Source: Clavaria fumosa
Taxonomy: Eukaryota > Basidiomycota > Agaricomycetes > Agaricales > Clavariaceae
DNA: 64,000 nucleotides
Assembly: GCA_951802425.1 (NCBI GenBank)
Contig: OX637796.1
Span: forward strand, 3,410,001 to 3,474,000
Direction of reading: 5' to 3'
Shown in pieces: positions 12,211 to 25,094 of the stretch. Numbering within the stretch: position 1 is the first letter of the stretch; each line of letters starts with the position of its first letter. The notes beneath the pieces are model-generated. The model was not told the origin of the DNA, ran no database searches, and saw only the letters and a list, made by a program, of their open reading frames with translations. Made by a program: the position numbers and the translations under genes.

Positions 12211-12407
12211 TGCAACAAGAGGGCTAATGGCGAGGAGGGGAAGCGGGCAGATGATTGAATAATATATGAAGTGGAAATAAAGCGACTGTGGAGGATGTCA
12301 GGACGACGAGTTGTAAGAATGGTGATAAGATTGCTTTTGTGTACGCGCCTAATAGAACAACAACTGATTTGACGTGACGTTGCGGTTCGTGCAAGGACGT
12401 TGACAAG

Positions 12408-12545
12408 AGAGACGACGGGGAGAAAAGAGGAGGGGGAGAGAGGAGAGAGGGAGAAAGAGGAGGGAGAGAGGAAAGAGGGCGGAGTGAAGAGAGGGCGGGG
12501 AAAGGGCGGAGGGAGGAGGAGGAGGAGGAGGGGTGGAGGGAAAGA
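12408..12545. repeat. purine-rich (GGA/GAG) low-complexity tract
   Basis: The plus strand is almost uninterrupted G and A here, built from GGAGAGAG and GGAGGAGG units. On the strand of bHLH paralogue 1 it is a pyrimidine tract about 200-340 bp upstream of the start codon, a position where fungal promoters often carry CT-rich blocks. Confidence 0.6.
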
Positions 12546-12856
12546 GTTGGAAATTGGGTGAGTATTTATTGGATGAAGGGACGTGCGTGAGAGAAAAGAC
12601 TACTTAAAAAGGAAGGTAGAACACGAGGTTTTTTTATTATATAATATAATTCTGGTAATCTCAAATCTTGGCTCATACTTTGTTGTGAATTGAAGGGAAG
12701 GGGAATACCAGTAACCCTGTTGCCCAAAGACTTTTGAAATGGCGGTCCTCGGAGTACAGCGTGCTTGCTTTGTTCAGCTTCCCTGCTCGCTATGGTGCAA
12801 AGGTTTTCGCACCGGACCTCCGCTATGCCGTCTACATCCATCTACAGTAATACCCT

Positions 12857-12879
12857 ATCATGAGGATCATCCTCATGAT
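12857..12879. repeat. perfect 11-bp inverted repeat around one base
   Basis: The left arm ATCATGAGGAT is followed by a single C and the exact reverse complement ATCCTCATGAT. It could be a dimeric protein-binding site or a cruciform. It lies about 650 bp upstream of bHLH paralogue 1. Confidence 0.6.
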
Positions 12880-13568
12880 CCGGTTACCCGAGGAGGGGGG
12901 GGGAACCACTAACAAGAGAAAAAATATCGTATCGTAATATTACTCTCCCTCATCATTCTCCCGCTCAGCGCCCAGCAAGGTCTGTCACAACAAAGGCGGT
13001 GCATCCCAAACTTTACTCAACGGTGGTATTATCGCCGTAAAAACTAGAACCTCTTCGCCCGCTCTTTCACACACGCCCCACACGGGGATCACATTCTCGC
13101 CGCATCACACACATGCAGCGTGTTTTTAATCTGTCCGACAGCACCGCTATTCCCGATCAGTCGGGTGAAAAGGAAAAAAGAAAAAAGGGCAAAGGCAGGA
13201 GGACTCTTCAACTACCTTGTTCAGCTATTATCGTTGATCATCAATCTGGATCCGGGTTCTGTGGCGTCTCCTGCCTAGCCCATATCCGTAAGCAGAGCTT
13301 GTCTAGAAACGATGGTACCCGCCGATGCCATCCCATCCTGTCACACCGAGACGCGCGCATGATACATAATAGTGTTTGATTTCATTTGATGCAAAGAAAG
13401 AAAGAAAAAACCATGATTTCATTTCATGTGCGACGTGACAAGTCGTGAGCGACAAAGAAAAAGGAACGGGGGAAGAAAAGTGAACTCAGAAGAAAGAAAG
13501 GAAGAGGGAAGCCTGCACAGCCCGCCAAGCTCAAGGATACCCTATTATTGTCTTTGAGCTTCCAGAAA

Positions 13569-14678
13569 CTATCCAACACGAAAGAGAAAAGGCCACACAC
13601 CACCATAGCCGTAATGTGGTCCCTTGATTTCATGGTAATGGCGCAGCCGCGTCTGGAACCGCCACATCAGAAAGTACATGTACATCTGGTCAAGCGTCGT
13701 GGTCGTCGTCGTCAGCTAGTCGTCTCCACAACAACACACACAGAGAGGGAGAAGGAGAGAGAGCGCGCGCAACGGTACCTGACATGCCAAGTCCGCCAAC
13801 AACCCCCCAATAAACGCAATGCTGATGTTCGCGACGCCCGCCGCGCAGAACCCGCTCGGGAACTGCGCCACCGTCGTCTGGTTCGCCGTATTTGCGTCAA
13901 TCCATTGTTGTCCGCCATTATCGCACTCCCACTGTATATTGCTCGCCCTGGATCGCAGTGTATATGTGAGTGTGTGTGTGAACAGAACGAAAGCGAAGTC
14001 AGGGGGAGGGGAGAATACTCACCCGCGTTGGAGTTGCACGATCATGATGATGGCGCGTACCGCGCATATCACGATAATGAATGGCCACAGGAAATTGACG
14101 GCCCTGGTCCATATGTACGATCGCTGGCGAGGGGCCAAAAAACCTCGGAGTTAGCGGTGTTTTCGGGTCGGAGCGAAGACAATACAACCCACATTCGAGA
14201 GTGCAACGATGCTGATTCCAACCGCAGACACCACGCCCATCCCGATCCCTCCATATATTTGCCTGGTGGGGACATCACACCGCATCAATCAAGCCTATCA
14301 CGTCCGGTGGGGGAGCCCAAAGGAAAGGAAGAAACACGGCACCATTCAGGAAAAAAGAAGAACAGGTACTGCCCATCACGCAGCAGGAAGATGCTCCCGG
14401 CTAGACTGTACGCCTAGACAAAGCACGCCATCGCATGCACGCCGCAAGAAGCTCTCCGTCAGCGGCTTCCGACTTCTCCGGGGGTGACGAACAAGCAGAA
14501 AAGGCACGCACGAAGACGAAGACGCCCCATCCGATGGCGCCCGCTCTCTACTGGCAATAGTGCACGTTCGTTCACGCGACGGCAGGGTCAGTCCGGATGC
14601 GGCTGAGGCGGAACACTGGACAGCAAATTGTGCATACCAGAGGGAACACCAGGAGGCAATTGTCACACCTGGTGGCAT
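13569..14678 (-). CDS. multi-exon polytopic membrane protein, function unknown
   Basis: Several minus-strand exons with GT-AG borders encode hydrophobic helices. One reads QIYGGIGMGVVSAVGISIVA (about 14270-14200). The next reads WTRAVNFLWPFIIVICAVRA followed by IIMIVQLQRG (about 14120-14015). A luminal segment then has IQWECDNGGQQW and PSGFCAAGV with two Cys, followed by a helix IAFIGGLLADLACQ (about 13950-13790). The last exon reads MYMYFLMWRFQTRLRHYHEI and ends with the stop at 13569-13571. The likely start is the ATG at 14678-14676. I recognise the layout as one found in Agaricomycete hypothetical membrane proteins, but assign no function. The N-terminal exons, about 14640-14290, are uncertain. 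Confidence 0.55.
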
Positions 14679-17566
14679 TCCCGATAGATGGAATCAGCAC
14701 CGCCTTAGACAGACACAGACAGCCAGCGGAATGAACGGGCTCGGCCTGGACGCACCACATGGGCTTTGTACAGCTATTGCTGTTGTTTTCGGCTTCGATG
14801 TGAGTAGAGTACTTTTCTCTCTTTTTTGATCGCAGCGCAACGAGGAGGGCGTCAAGCTTCGTCAGTCAGGGCCCGTATAGAAAGAAACACGGCAGGGCAG
14901 AAGGCAAGAAAGGAACGATCAGCGATGTAAAGAGTGTGTGGGTGCTGGCACGCGTCGTCAGTGCGAGGGAGGCGGACGTGTCGGTCTACAGTCGGGCTGG
15001 GGGCGGGGTGCAAACACACCAACTTAGGGTTGGACGCTAGCCTCCCGACGACGGCCAGCTGGTCAGACGGGGAAAGGGAGTTGGGGACTGTCATGCCTCC
15101 TCCACCACCCAAAGATGGACGAGTGTCGCCAACAGCCGTAGTCACGTGATGTCACACTACCCCGATATGTGGCGTTCGACCCTGATACTTGGCCGCAACC
15201 AACCAAAAACATATCATAAATTATAAGAATAAAATCTCACCGCGCAAATCGCCCCGTTTCCGATCTGAACATGTGCTGCAAATACCGTTACATGTCCACA
15301 ATGCACCAACGGGAAATCTCGCAGAGGCAACGGGCCCCGGCGAAGTGGAACGCGAGGCACGGTAGGGCCGTTGCGCTTTGACCTTTTCGACCCTTTCTAG
15401 TTAATGTAATTCGCCATTACCGTTCCCGTTACCAGCCTCGCCGATCAGCAACGCATTTCATACGGCAAGTACAGCACGATACCACGGAGCGCCGCTCTCT
15501 ATCCACAGCAGGAGCGATGTCTGATGTGGGGTCTCCAAACTCGGGCCTGGACATGCGGTGCCCCCACCATCACCCACGTCGATCCGATCCCTCCTCGTCG
15601 CTTCCTGCAAGTGCGCGGCGTTACATTTCCCACCCAAGCTTTTGGCTCTATCGTAACGAAACTGCGCAATGCGATGCCTAGCTAACGCTTAATGCTTGCG
15701 CGCCTCGTTGCACTCGCCGATCTTTCCGGTGTCAGCTACTCCTCATTATTCTTCTTTCTACAAGACGCGTCGACTTTCTCTGGTAAATGAGGTCTTGCGA
15801 TTTTAGCCTTGGGTGGCGCATCACAACGTTCTTGATGATGAACCCCAATCTCGGGGGTGGAGAAAATAAGGTCATTTGCTGACGAGAAAATCACACCAGA
15901 GGTTTCCAAAGAACGGCCCACAAGCCCAAGCATCTCCTTCACCAAGCTAAAGATAAAATAGAACTGGGCTCGCGACCGTGAAACACACACGCGTTTTCCA
16001 TCTCATCATGCGTGGCGGACAAGCAACCATAGCGCGCGAGTGTTTACGCAACAACGGCCCAAAAAAAACACATCCCCAACGAAAAGAAAAAACGCCACTA
16101 ACAAGTCCGCATCATGAAACGCTGGGCGATTTAAAAAAGAAATTGATATGGCGGCTGCGGTGCCGGTGCCGCCATCACGGATCCAGAAATCCCCAAGAAG
16201 CCAACGGAAGTAGCGGCTGCGTGGACCCCACGTGTCCCCGGCCCAGGGTCCCCCATCGATAGGGCGCGCACGATGGCTCGGCGATGACGCGAAATTGCCA
16301 GCGCCCGCCGCCGCTGCTATCCCTGTCGCACAGGTTCTCGTGTTACCCTGTACCCTACGTACCCTGCCTCTGGCTATCCCTGTCGCACAGGTTCTCGTGT
16401 TACCCTGTACCCTACGTACCCTGCCTCTGGCTCTTCTCCGCGGGGGTGAGATGGGCAAGACACCTAGTAGAAGGAAGGCAAAAGGAAGGGAAGAAAACTG
16501 CATTCTTGTTCTCTTCTTTCTTAACGGTGTCCAAAGTCGCCAATCGCAATGCCATAAACACATGCTATCTGACAGCCATTGGGCGAGTAATGGGTACGGT
16601 TAGGTAGTTTTGGGAAAGAAGTTGCGTTGTACTACACGTTCCGTCCGAGGGCAACGCACGTCCAAAAAGCCACCAAGCAATCTTTTTCTACCTGCCTTCC
16701 TTCCTTCCCCAGCCTCGGGATCCCCTACCACTACTGGTAGATTCGGTTGCGCTGGGGACATCTGAAGAGGCGCCGAGACACGCCAAACAAAAAGGATCGA
16801 CGCAAGGGAAACCGTAGCAGTAATGGGCCACATAAACGGCCCACCGGTCGCCCGGTCGACCCCTCCTCGGCTCTCCGTCGCCGTCGGGTAGGTAAATCAG
16901 ATTCTCTTCTCCCGGATGGCATTAAACTCGTGCAGTGTTCGTCAAAAGCGAAAAAAAAGGGAAAAGATTTTGAGGAAACGTCGTCATGAAAAGAGATTCG
17001 TGTTTGTTCATAGGTTGCCGTCAAAAGGGAGTTCGAGTCCATCGAGCCATAGAGGAAGTGGTTGTAATGGCGGTGAGTGAATGAGTGTTACAACCTCGGC
17101 CGGCGAAAAACGAACGCGATTGTCGCATAGATAGAGTCGGGAGCGTAAAGAGATCGAGCTTAGATGATGGGTGGAGGGGGAAAGAGTCAAAAATAGGGCA
17201 CCGGCACAGCGCGCTTGGAGCCATGCACCTTGTGCGGTCGGGATAGAGAGGGGTGCGACATCGGTGGCCAAGATCATAGACCCGTGTACCTCGATCTGGC
17301 CTCTTCATATGCGCCTACCCGTGACGTCAAGCCCCGGGCGCATCGAGCCGCGTGCATATGTCCGGGGAGGTGCCATTGACGCGCAGCGTTGGCAACCCTT
17401 CCGACGACACCCTCCGAATTAAACTCCCCGACCACCGCACTGCATAGAAGCAAAGGAAAGAAAAACAGAAAAGGAGGAATTTGAGATACTGGGAACGAGG
17501 AAACAACCAAACAAAGTCCAGACGCGAGGGGCGAGAACGACATATTCGGAGAACGACATATTCGGC
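14679..17566. other. 2.9-kb stretch without a confident gene; tandem duplication and weak small-membrane-protein candidate
   Basis: It contains a 57-bp exact tandem duplication (16317-16430). It also holds a weak minus-strand candidate: an ATG at 17042 opens MDSNSLLTATYEQTRISF, and a downstream frame at about 16833-16740 encodes one hydrophobic helix (WPITATVSLASILFVW). I could not find splice sites joining them with certainty. A TCACGTGA palindrome occurs at about 15142-15149. Everything else looks like spacer. Confidence 0.3.
16317..16430. repeat. exact 57-bp tandem duplication
   Basis: The unit starting CTATCCCTGTCGCACAGG occurs at 16317-16373 and again, base for base, at 16374-16430. Because 57 is divisible by three, any frame across it repeats 19 residues. 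No gene is assigned to it. Confidence 0.9.
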
Positions 17567-18778
17567 TCAGAACCCGTTGTCCGATGCAGACGGTGTCCTG
17601 GAGTGTTCCCGGAGCGCTTCCTGACCTCTGACAGAAACAAGAGTATGCGAAAGCGCGTTCTCGGGGGGCGGCGATAAGGGCCGGCTGTCGAGGGACATCG
17701 CCGCCGAGAGGCCTGGCGACGGAGTATCCGCCACGCCGAGTGATATCTTCTCGTTCAGCTTCTGCAATCTCTTCACCTCCGCTTCCAAGATGTCCAAGCG
17801 AGCCTGAAACTCTTGGTTCTTCTTTTCTATTTGTATTATGTGGTTCGTGGCTGGCAAAAGTGGACATCATCGTCAAAGACGTTACAGTGTTAGGTGGTAG
17901 GAGGAGTACTGACCACGCTCCAAAAGCGAGACCTTGCTGCTTTTTTGGTTTGAAATAGGGAGGACTTCCTTTAACTTGGCGTAGCCGTCCCGCAGCTCGT
18001 CTCTCCTACGCTGCTCTGCTTCAATCCTCTGCCTTCGTGTGGCCTCCTTGCGGGTATGTACCAAATTAGACGGATAATCGAGGCCCATGATATCTTCTTC
18101 GTCAGAATCGTGTAATGAGCGCCCTCTGCGGCGACTTCCTGAACTCGTGGGCGAGGGAGTGGGGTTATAGCGTATCGAATTTGAATTCCTGTGGACTAGA
18201 CTGCTGCCGCCACGAGAGGAGGAGGGGGAATCGGTAATGCTGCTGTTCCTAGAGTGGCTATGGTGGTGGTGGTATACGCCGTCCGCCGAGGTGTCTGATC
18301 CGGAAATGGGTGGGGACAAGGGGTCGTACATATCAGGGGATTGGGGGGGAGGCGACGGCCCAGAGAGGGGAGCGGCAACGTGTTGCGGGGAGGTGGTGTA
18401 CACGGGTCCTTGGTAGGTGGGCATGAGGCTGAGATTTTGGAACTGCAAGCCTGCAGCTTGCTGTTGATGATGTACGAGATCTGTCTGTGAGAGTTGGCCT
18501 GCGGCGAAGGCAAAAGCATGGGTGGAAAGGAGAAAGAAAAAAAGAGATTATCGGATGAACATGCGTTTCGGTGAGTGAGATGTCTAATGCAAAGACCCAC
18601 GAGGTGGAGGGCCGGGATGTTGTACGATTTGATAAGGTGGGGGGATCTGAGGGTTGTAAGCGAGGCTGTAGGAAGGGTCCTGCTCGGTTGGGTAAAAGCC
18701 ATAGGGTGCCGTCGGAAGGTTTGGGTTGTGATCATCATGTATATGTGGGTGTTGAGACTGGTGCTGTTGGTCCATCAT
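17567..18778 (-). CDS. basic helix-loop-helix transcription factor (paralogue 2)
   Basis: The start is the first of two adjacent ATGs at 18778. Exon 1 encodes a His/Pro/Gln-rich region (MMDQQHQSQHPH) and ends near 18600. A second exon begins GQLSQTDLVHHQQQ and runs through Ser/His-rich text to the basic region KEATRRQRIEAEQRRRDEL. It ends at SNQKSSKVSLLER. The next exon supplies helix 2 (ATNHIIQIEKKNQEFQARL) and a coiled coil. The C-terminus is Ser/Pro-rich and stops at 17567. The basic region and loop are nearly identical to those of the gene at 11.2-12.2 kb, and the loop intron is at the same codon and phase, so the two are paralogues. E-box binding is predicted from the basic region. Confidence 0.85.
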
Positions 18779-19589
18779 GAAGAACGCAAGCTCGGTTCGT
18801 TGGAGACGAGGGTTGTGTGGGTTGCGTGAGTCGTGAGAGAGAGAGAGAATATAAGCGACGTAAACTGTGATCCAAAAGGGAGAGACGGGTGGGGGATATA
18901 AGAGAGTCTGAAGAGACGAGGAGGAGGACGAGGAAGAGGGTGATGAACGAGGAGAAAAGGAGAACCCTTCACGACGGACCACCCAGCCTAAATGTTGAAG
19001 TCGAAGAGGGAATTTCACCGGAGGAGAGAACCTTGGCCAAGGGTCCCCCCTTCCCTTTTTTTTTTTTTCACACGTTGAACCCCGCACACGGGTTCGCTTC
19101 TCTTTGCAAAGACCATCGAGAGTCCACATGTGTCGTACTGCTGCTGCGCTGCAAATAAATAAATAAATAAATTTAAGCCGATGATAGAGAGTCTCTCTCC
19201 TCGTCCAGAAGCACGAAAAGGTTTAGCCGCTGTCGCTGTGAAGATGATCATCTTTAGCCTCTTTTTCTATGTTCCTAACATCCCCTCGTTCTGGTGCTGA
19301 AACAAATGATATGATATGATAGCCACCATCACGAGATTCGACCCAACAAAGGCGAGAGTTAGGGGACTTCGTTAGCGCCGGCCGGAAGCGAGTTTCCTCG
19401 ACGCAACGCTGTTAAAACGTTGCCTCTCCACTTGCAAGATGTGACAGCCGAAGTGCCATCAAAATCTTTCTGACTCTGTGATCTCTCTCGGATGGAATAA
19501 TAAATTATTGTCAGTAAAGAGTCCAGGAACTTGTAGACATGGCGACGAGGGGGTAAACCAAGCGGTAGTGGTCTATAGGTGTCGTAGCG
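18779..19589. other. intergenic spacer between bHLH paralogue 2 and NTE1
   Basis: This is about 800 bp holding the bHLH upstream region (GA-rich near 18835-18960), a short TAAA repeat at about 19153-19172 and the NTE1 3' side. I see no gene. Confidence 0.4.
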
Positions 19590-22500
19590 TCACATTGAGT
19601 TCCGTCGAACGCTATGACCTTTCTTCTGCCTCCCTTTAACGTTCTTCCGATCGTCAATAAACGCAGATGGAAGTCTCCCTTCTTCGCTCCATTTTTCTAG
19701 GAACGCTTTAGCAGCATGGTATCCCTTCTGCGCAATATCATCAAACCTGCCGAATTGCAGCGTTCCGTACTGCACATCATGGATCCATTATGTAACACGC
19801 AGATCGTAGGCGTGAATGGCACATACCTCTTGCACCGGCATCGCCATGTACAGGCAGCCGCTGGCCACTTTGGCGTCTTCCAGCGTCTTGACGCTCGACA
19901 CGCTGCACTTTTTGAGTGCGAAACGAGCACATGATAGAGTTCATTAGACACGTACTATGCGAGTCGGCCCTGCATCTCCGCAATGTCGGGAACCGTTCTC
20001 GCCCTCGAAAACAGGTTCCATCGGTTCAGCAGTAGCCACCATCCGGATATGTGATCACCAAAATGGCGCGGCGAATTATCATCAATCTGCATAACATAGT
20101 TACCCCAAAATGGTCGTTGCAAACCCTCCTAACTTGTAATCACTCACAGAGCCAACGTCACAAGCGAAGATCGCGCTAGCCCCCATTGAGAGCATTGCAT
20201 TGACCTGTGAAGGTTCTTTCAGAACTTCCGCCGATCAGGTACAATTAAAACTTGCCGGTAGATTGTCGACTGGCAATGTTTCAGAGAACGGGAATTGACA
20301 AAATAGGCAAAGACTCACTGTATCCGCCATCAACAAGTACATTCCCATTATCGCTCAAAGGTGGAAGTAGACCAACAAGTGACATGGACGCTCCTAAAGT
20401 TAAGATTTCAATGGAGAGAAATAATGCGTAGCTACTTATACTTACGAATGAACCTCCAAGCATAACCGGTTTCATGAATCTCCATCTTCGATTGGAGAAG
20501 ATTGGTGGTGTTGCAGAAGTATGGAAGCCACATATCCTCAATATGAAGGTCATAGAAAGCCTAACAGATTCAACTTCAGCGATCACTAGCCTAAAAGAAA
20601 AAAAAGTTTATTGGGCACAACCTTGTAGATCGCCCTATTCAGTTCGTGTCCCTACGGATTTGTCAATCACCCAGATCTTAGAGGACATCCGGACAGGATT
20701 GCACCGTTGTATATGCGACAATCGGATAAGTGACATCGGACAACAATCTCCAGATATTTGCCATGCGACTGCTGAACTGTTTGGCTCGACCACGAGTCGA
20801 GATGAGGTCGCCCTCGCGCGCATACAAACCGCCGATGAACGCGCCGATACTCGTGCCTGCCTCCTGACAGTGAGAAATGACACCTAATATACGCAACTAA
20901 CATACCTCCAACGTGATCGATCGGAATACCATACTCCTCGAGTGCTCGGAGAACGCCCTGTTGGAACCTGATCAGGAACGTGACTCACGTGTGCTACTTG
21001 GAATATATTCGGCGGACCAGATGGGAAATACCCCTTGCGCCCCCTCCGCCGAGAACCAGCCCAATTGAGCTTCCGCAAATTCGCCTAGCCAGACGAGCAA
21101 AGTCGTTCGTATGGACAGGGCGCTGTGGCTGGGTGGTCACCCTTCCACCACGGTACTTCTGAATCTCATCCCGGAACTTGTTCTTCAGGGTCTTCAACGC
21201 CGCCATTGCGCGCGGATCTTGTGATTGCATAGCGGGTTTTGACACAGGCAACACAAGGCCCTAATAGCAGTGAATATTCGCACGTCAAGACAAAATGGCG
21301 GAGTCTACGTACTGGCAGCTCCACGTGAATGTGTAGATGGACCCAGGGTCTATGCTATTCAAATGTGATAAGCGAGAAATCACCAATGGCTATGGGTTAT
21401 TACCTGGAGCCATTCGCGAGTTGAGCCTGGAATCACAGATCGGTCAGGATGTAGTAAGATAAGTTCTTTGCGGGCCGTTGTTTTCAACGACAATACGAGT
21501 CGTTCGTATTCACCAATACTTGAGTCCCCTCCGCCCATGCCTACAAGCATGATGCAATCTGCCTGTCGAAAAGATCAACTATATCACAAGCAGACCGCGA
21601 AGCCGACGATACTTACTTGGCGAATGCACGTTTGCGTCCACGCGCTGCTCACAGGCGAATCGGCCACATAGAGTACAATGCGATACCGCTGCTCTTGGTC
21701 CGCAAGCCAGCTGGCCGCCTTCAGTTTGCCCATCCTCGTGAATGCATGCCGACCGATGTGTGCTGAAATAGAGGCTTGATTGAGGTACAAAGTCGAGGCT
21801 CCGATGCCATCCAATGCGAGATGTAGCTTGCGAGCGAAAGCATCAACAGGAACACTCCTTGTGACCGGAAGAACAGCTACGGTTTTCAGGTTGGTGTTAC
21901 TACGGCCTAATTCAGACACCGCGCTCCTCGATTGCGTATTAGCGGAGGAATCAAGTTCATCTCTCACGCGAGAGGCCATCATGCGCAAGAGCCTGACATA
22001 TGAAAAAGGATATATTAAAACTAGAAGTAACAGTCCGGGACGACTCACTGAGCAGTTGTCTGCGGATTCCTGAGATGGAATAAATGAAAACTTCAGATCC
22101 CACTTAATATAACATTGATAGAATATACACACCTCGCCGATATCGCATTGAAAAGCGTTTGCGGCATGCGAATGAGTTCCGTGTCACGAATTGCATGCAC
22201 CGTGTTCCTGCGAGGCGAACTAGTGATCACATCGAGCTCGCCCACAGGGTCGCCCTGCCCATACTCCGCCACAATGGCAACGCAACCGTTCTGATCGTTG
22301 ATTGCCCGAAGACGCCCATTGATTACGATGTAGAAGCTGTCGCTGATGTCACCCGGTCGCCACAAGACTTGCCCTGCATCAACTTGCATCCAGTCTAAAG
22401 AGGCATCTATCTGCAAAACTACAAGGACGTCGGTGCGCTTGTCATCAATTGGATAAGCCTGTGTGCCACTCACCCAGGGGAGACAGAAGGGAGATGAGAC

Positions 22501-25094
22501 GCTTGGCGAGTGTCAATAACACTATTGGCCTCTTTTCCAACAAGCGTTCGAGCGCATGGGAAGGTAAAAATCCGACGTAGGTGTCAGTTTTCGCCTTGAT
22601 ATCTACGTACGAAGCTGTGCTGCAAAGTGATGCTGAGAAGGACTCATGTCAGAACGTCCATCCATCATATTCAATGCACCCTCCTACCCAGATAGCCCGC
22701 GATTCCTCCGGGTTTCACGGTGAACAGAAACTTCGGTTTTTCTTCGTCACTTCCTTTCTTGTTTGAGTGTCGCCAGAGGTCGGATTTCCGCTCGGCAGGT
22801 TTCAGGTCTGAGGTCTCTATAGGCAGTAAAATGTCAAGAAAACCCTCTATAACATAGAAGAGCCCTGTGGAAAACATGGAAATTAACGGAGTTCAACACT
22901 CAGAAATGAAATGGCGACCTGTGTTGGGTTCGCCCGCTCTTACTAAGGTCGACCCTTCCGCGAAAAATAAGATTTCTACCTCGTTGTCAAGCCCGCTCAT
23001 GTAACCACCATCTTTAGCGACGGAAGATTCACCAGTCACGCTAGAGACATCGTCTCCTACGTCCAACAACGACAGTGAGCCAAACGAGGGGGCAAACGGT
23101 TCGTTCGTAGGCCGACTCGCTTCGCTAGCGGGGAAGGCGGGGGAAGCTTCGTGAGAATCGCTGCCACTCAACGGCGGTTGCAACAGCCCGATGGACTTGG
23201 CAATGCAGGACATGACTTCAACCCGAAGGTCAAATCCTTCGCTGTGAACGGGTTCAGGGCCAGGCCTTACGAATCGCGGCGCGTTCAAGCTGCTGAATGT
23301 TCGAGAGAGTGGTCGGAACGCATCAATTGGGTGGTCCGTACTGGTATGGAGATCGCCCGCTTGTACTTGATGACGTGAGGCGGGCATATTCGCAGAGTGT
23401 CGGTTTGACGCTATGGTCCAGGGCAACTTTGGCATAGAGAGGGGAGACTGGCTATAGATAATCGAAGGAGATCTGGAATGTGTGGAGGGGTTCGTCGAAC
23501 GGTCATGGTCATGCTCCAGAGCACGTGGGATAGTAGTGTCGAATAGCTGACGGAGGTATTGCAGACCACCGCCTTCGTAAAACGATGCTGGGAGTGGGTG
23601 ACAAGCGATCTCGTTGATCGCTTTCTCGGTTCTGAGAACTTCGGTAGTCAATCCTAGATATTTGTGGGCCGCGCTGAATGTCACTCGCGAGAAGCGCGTA
23701 AGAATGACTAATGAAGGGTATTAAGCCAGTGGTTCTCAACGTCACAGAAGGTATACAAACCTTGCACGATATGCGCCGTAGCTTTTGGGAATTTCTTAGT
23801 GAGCCTGCTGAAAGCTTCAGCGGGTATAACAGCCAAGGTCGTGTCTTCAGTAGCACGAGCAACCACCCCGTGACGAATCTGTGCGGGAACATGCGCCACT
23901 TCCTTGCGGGGAACGGACTGCGACCGCACACTACCAGCGATTGTCTCCAGCGACCGGCCGTCGGAAGAGCATGCATCGGCTTGAGGCATATCCAAATGGA
24001 CAGTGGACGCCGTCGACGAAATGGAGCGTCGTTGAAGCTGAGTCGTTCGGCGACGCGCCGCCTCTAGCTCGAAGTGAGAAACGTCAGAATTGGCTCTCTG
24101 TGTACGGGTTTGTGTTGAATCGGCCATCCGCTCGACTGTCGTCGTGGCCCAGCCTCCGTCTTGCCAACTGATCTTAACATCTTCGGTGAACAAGCTCAGG
24201 ATGGTGAACAAGCTCGACAGGGTTCCCCCGCTCCCGACTTCGTTCAAGAGTTGGTATCCGTTCATGTCTTCGTCGTCCCATGACACTTTCTGTCCTTCTA
24301 TGCACTGCTCCCTTTGAGCATACACTTGCACCATGCCATCCACAACAAAGTAAAAATTCTTGTCCTGGTCAAGGGACATGCTGTCCCCAGCAATCAACCG
24401 TCTAGTCTGCAGGTGTCTCGCGAGCTCGTGAAACACCTAGCACAGTCGCCCAGTAGGAAGCAGGTCAGTAGAAAACATCTAGAACAAACCTCTACGTACA
24501 GGTTTCTCGAGAAATCCAAACACGCGCACGGCCTGCAGGAAGTCATCGAGGTAGTGGTGGAAATTAGGCGCAGCTGAGGTGGTGTTGACGTCGGGATGCA
24601 GCTCGTTCGCGTCTGGCTTCCCAAGGGGGATCTCCTTCAGCTGCGCGTAGTCATTGAGGTACCGAAACCGAATCCAGTAGTTGAGCGCGATGGCAGAAAG
24701 CACAAATAGTACTGCGAAAGACCAGAAGTTCAACTGTGACTTGAAGTCAGCAATAGCAGTAGAAGGATATTAACTGCGGACGAGCTCACAGTCAGAGTTA
24801 GAGAGTAAGTAAGGACGAAATATATGATCCGCGGTGCTGTAATAGTCGTAAACGCGATCAAGGCTCTAGCCCATGAGAGCAGCCACACTGGTTGGTGGGT
24901 CAGCACGCGACCCAACTTGCTTCGAACACGCACGCATAACCCAAAAGCAGGCGGAAACCAGCAAGAGCAGCGGATGTTGACTTGTCGAGATTGGACCCGT
25001 GGTATTCATTGGTGGAGGATAAAATGTTGTGATCGTACAGTGTGGCCGCGTGCGCGGTCGACGGTTCAAGCACTGACGCAATTGCAGGCAACAC
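19590..25094 (-). CDS. NTE1: NTE1-type lysophospholipase / patatin-like phospholipase
   Basis: Many exons on the minus strand. The N-terminal part has hydrophobic segments; one is [20 protein letters not shown] near 24730. Cyclic-nucleotide-binding-like domains follow, reading [14 protein letters not shown] and [10 protein letters not shown] at about 24430, [14 protein letters not shown] at about 22870, and [20 protein letters not shown] with [10 protein letters not shown] at about 22390-22250. The patatin domain has [12 protein letters not shown] at about 21040, the nucleophile elbow GTSIG at about 20850, and the catalytic Asp in [10 protein letters not shown] at about 20330. The C-terminus reads [20 protein letters not shown] and stops at 19590. 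NTE1 is an ER-membrane enzyme that deacylates phosphatidylcholine. I took the start at 25094 because the first membrane segment follows it; the first two introns are not certain. Confidence 0.9.

Larger units (their letters stand above)
12211..13568. other. intergenic region with purine tract and palindrome
   Basis: There is no gene I can support. It includes a strongly GA-rich stretch at about 12408-12545, upstream of the bHLH start on the transcribed side, and a 23-bp palindrome at 12857-12879. The rest is unremarkable spacer, probably promoter of bHLH paralogue 1 and 3' region of the membrane-protein gene. Confidence 0.4.

Noticed and set aside
12408..12545. G-quadruplex or telomere-like tract
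   Set aside because: It is mixed GGA/GAG purine sequence without regular G-runs or a telomeric unit.
13548..14417. 289-codon plus-strand open frame
   Set aside because: It is Arg/His-rich without domain, and the opposite strand has hydrophobic exons with splice sites, so it is a shadow of the membrane-protein gene.
16006..16563. 185-codon minus-strand frame with a repeated 19-residue unit
   Set aside because: The repeat comes from the 57-bp tandem duplication and the frame has no other coding feature.
17026..17055. tRNA-like TTCGAGTCC T-arm
   Set aside because: No matching acceptor stem, D-arm or anticodon arm at the required distances.
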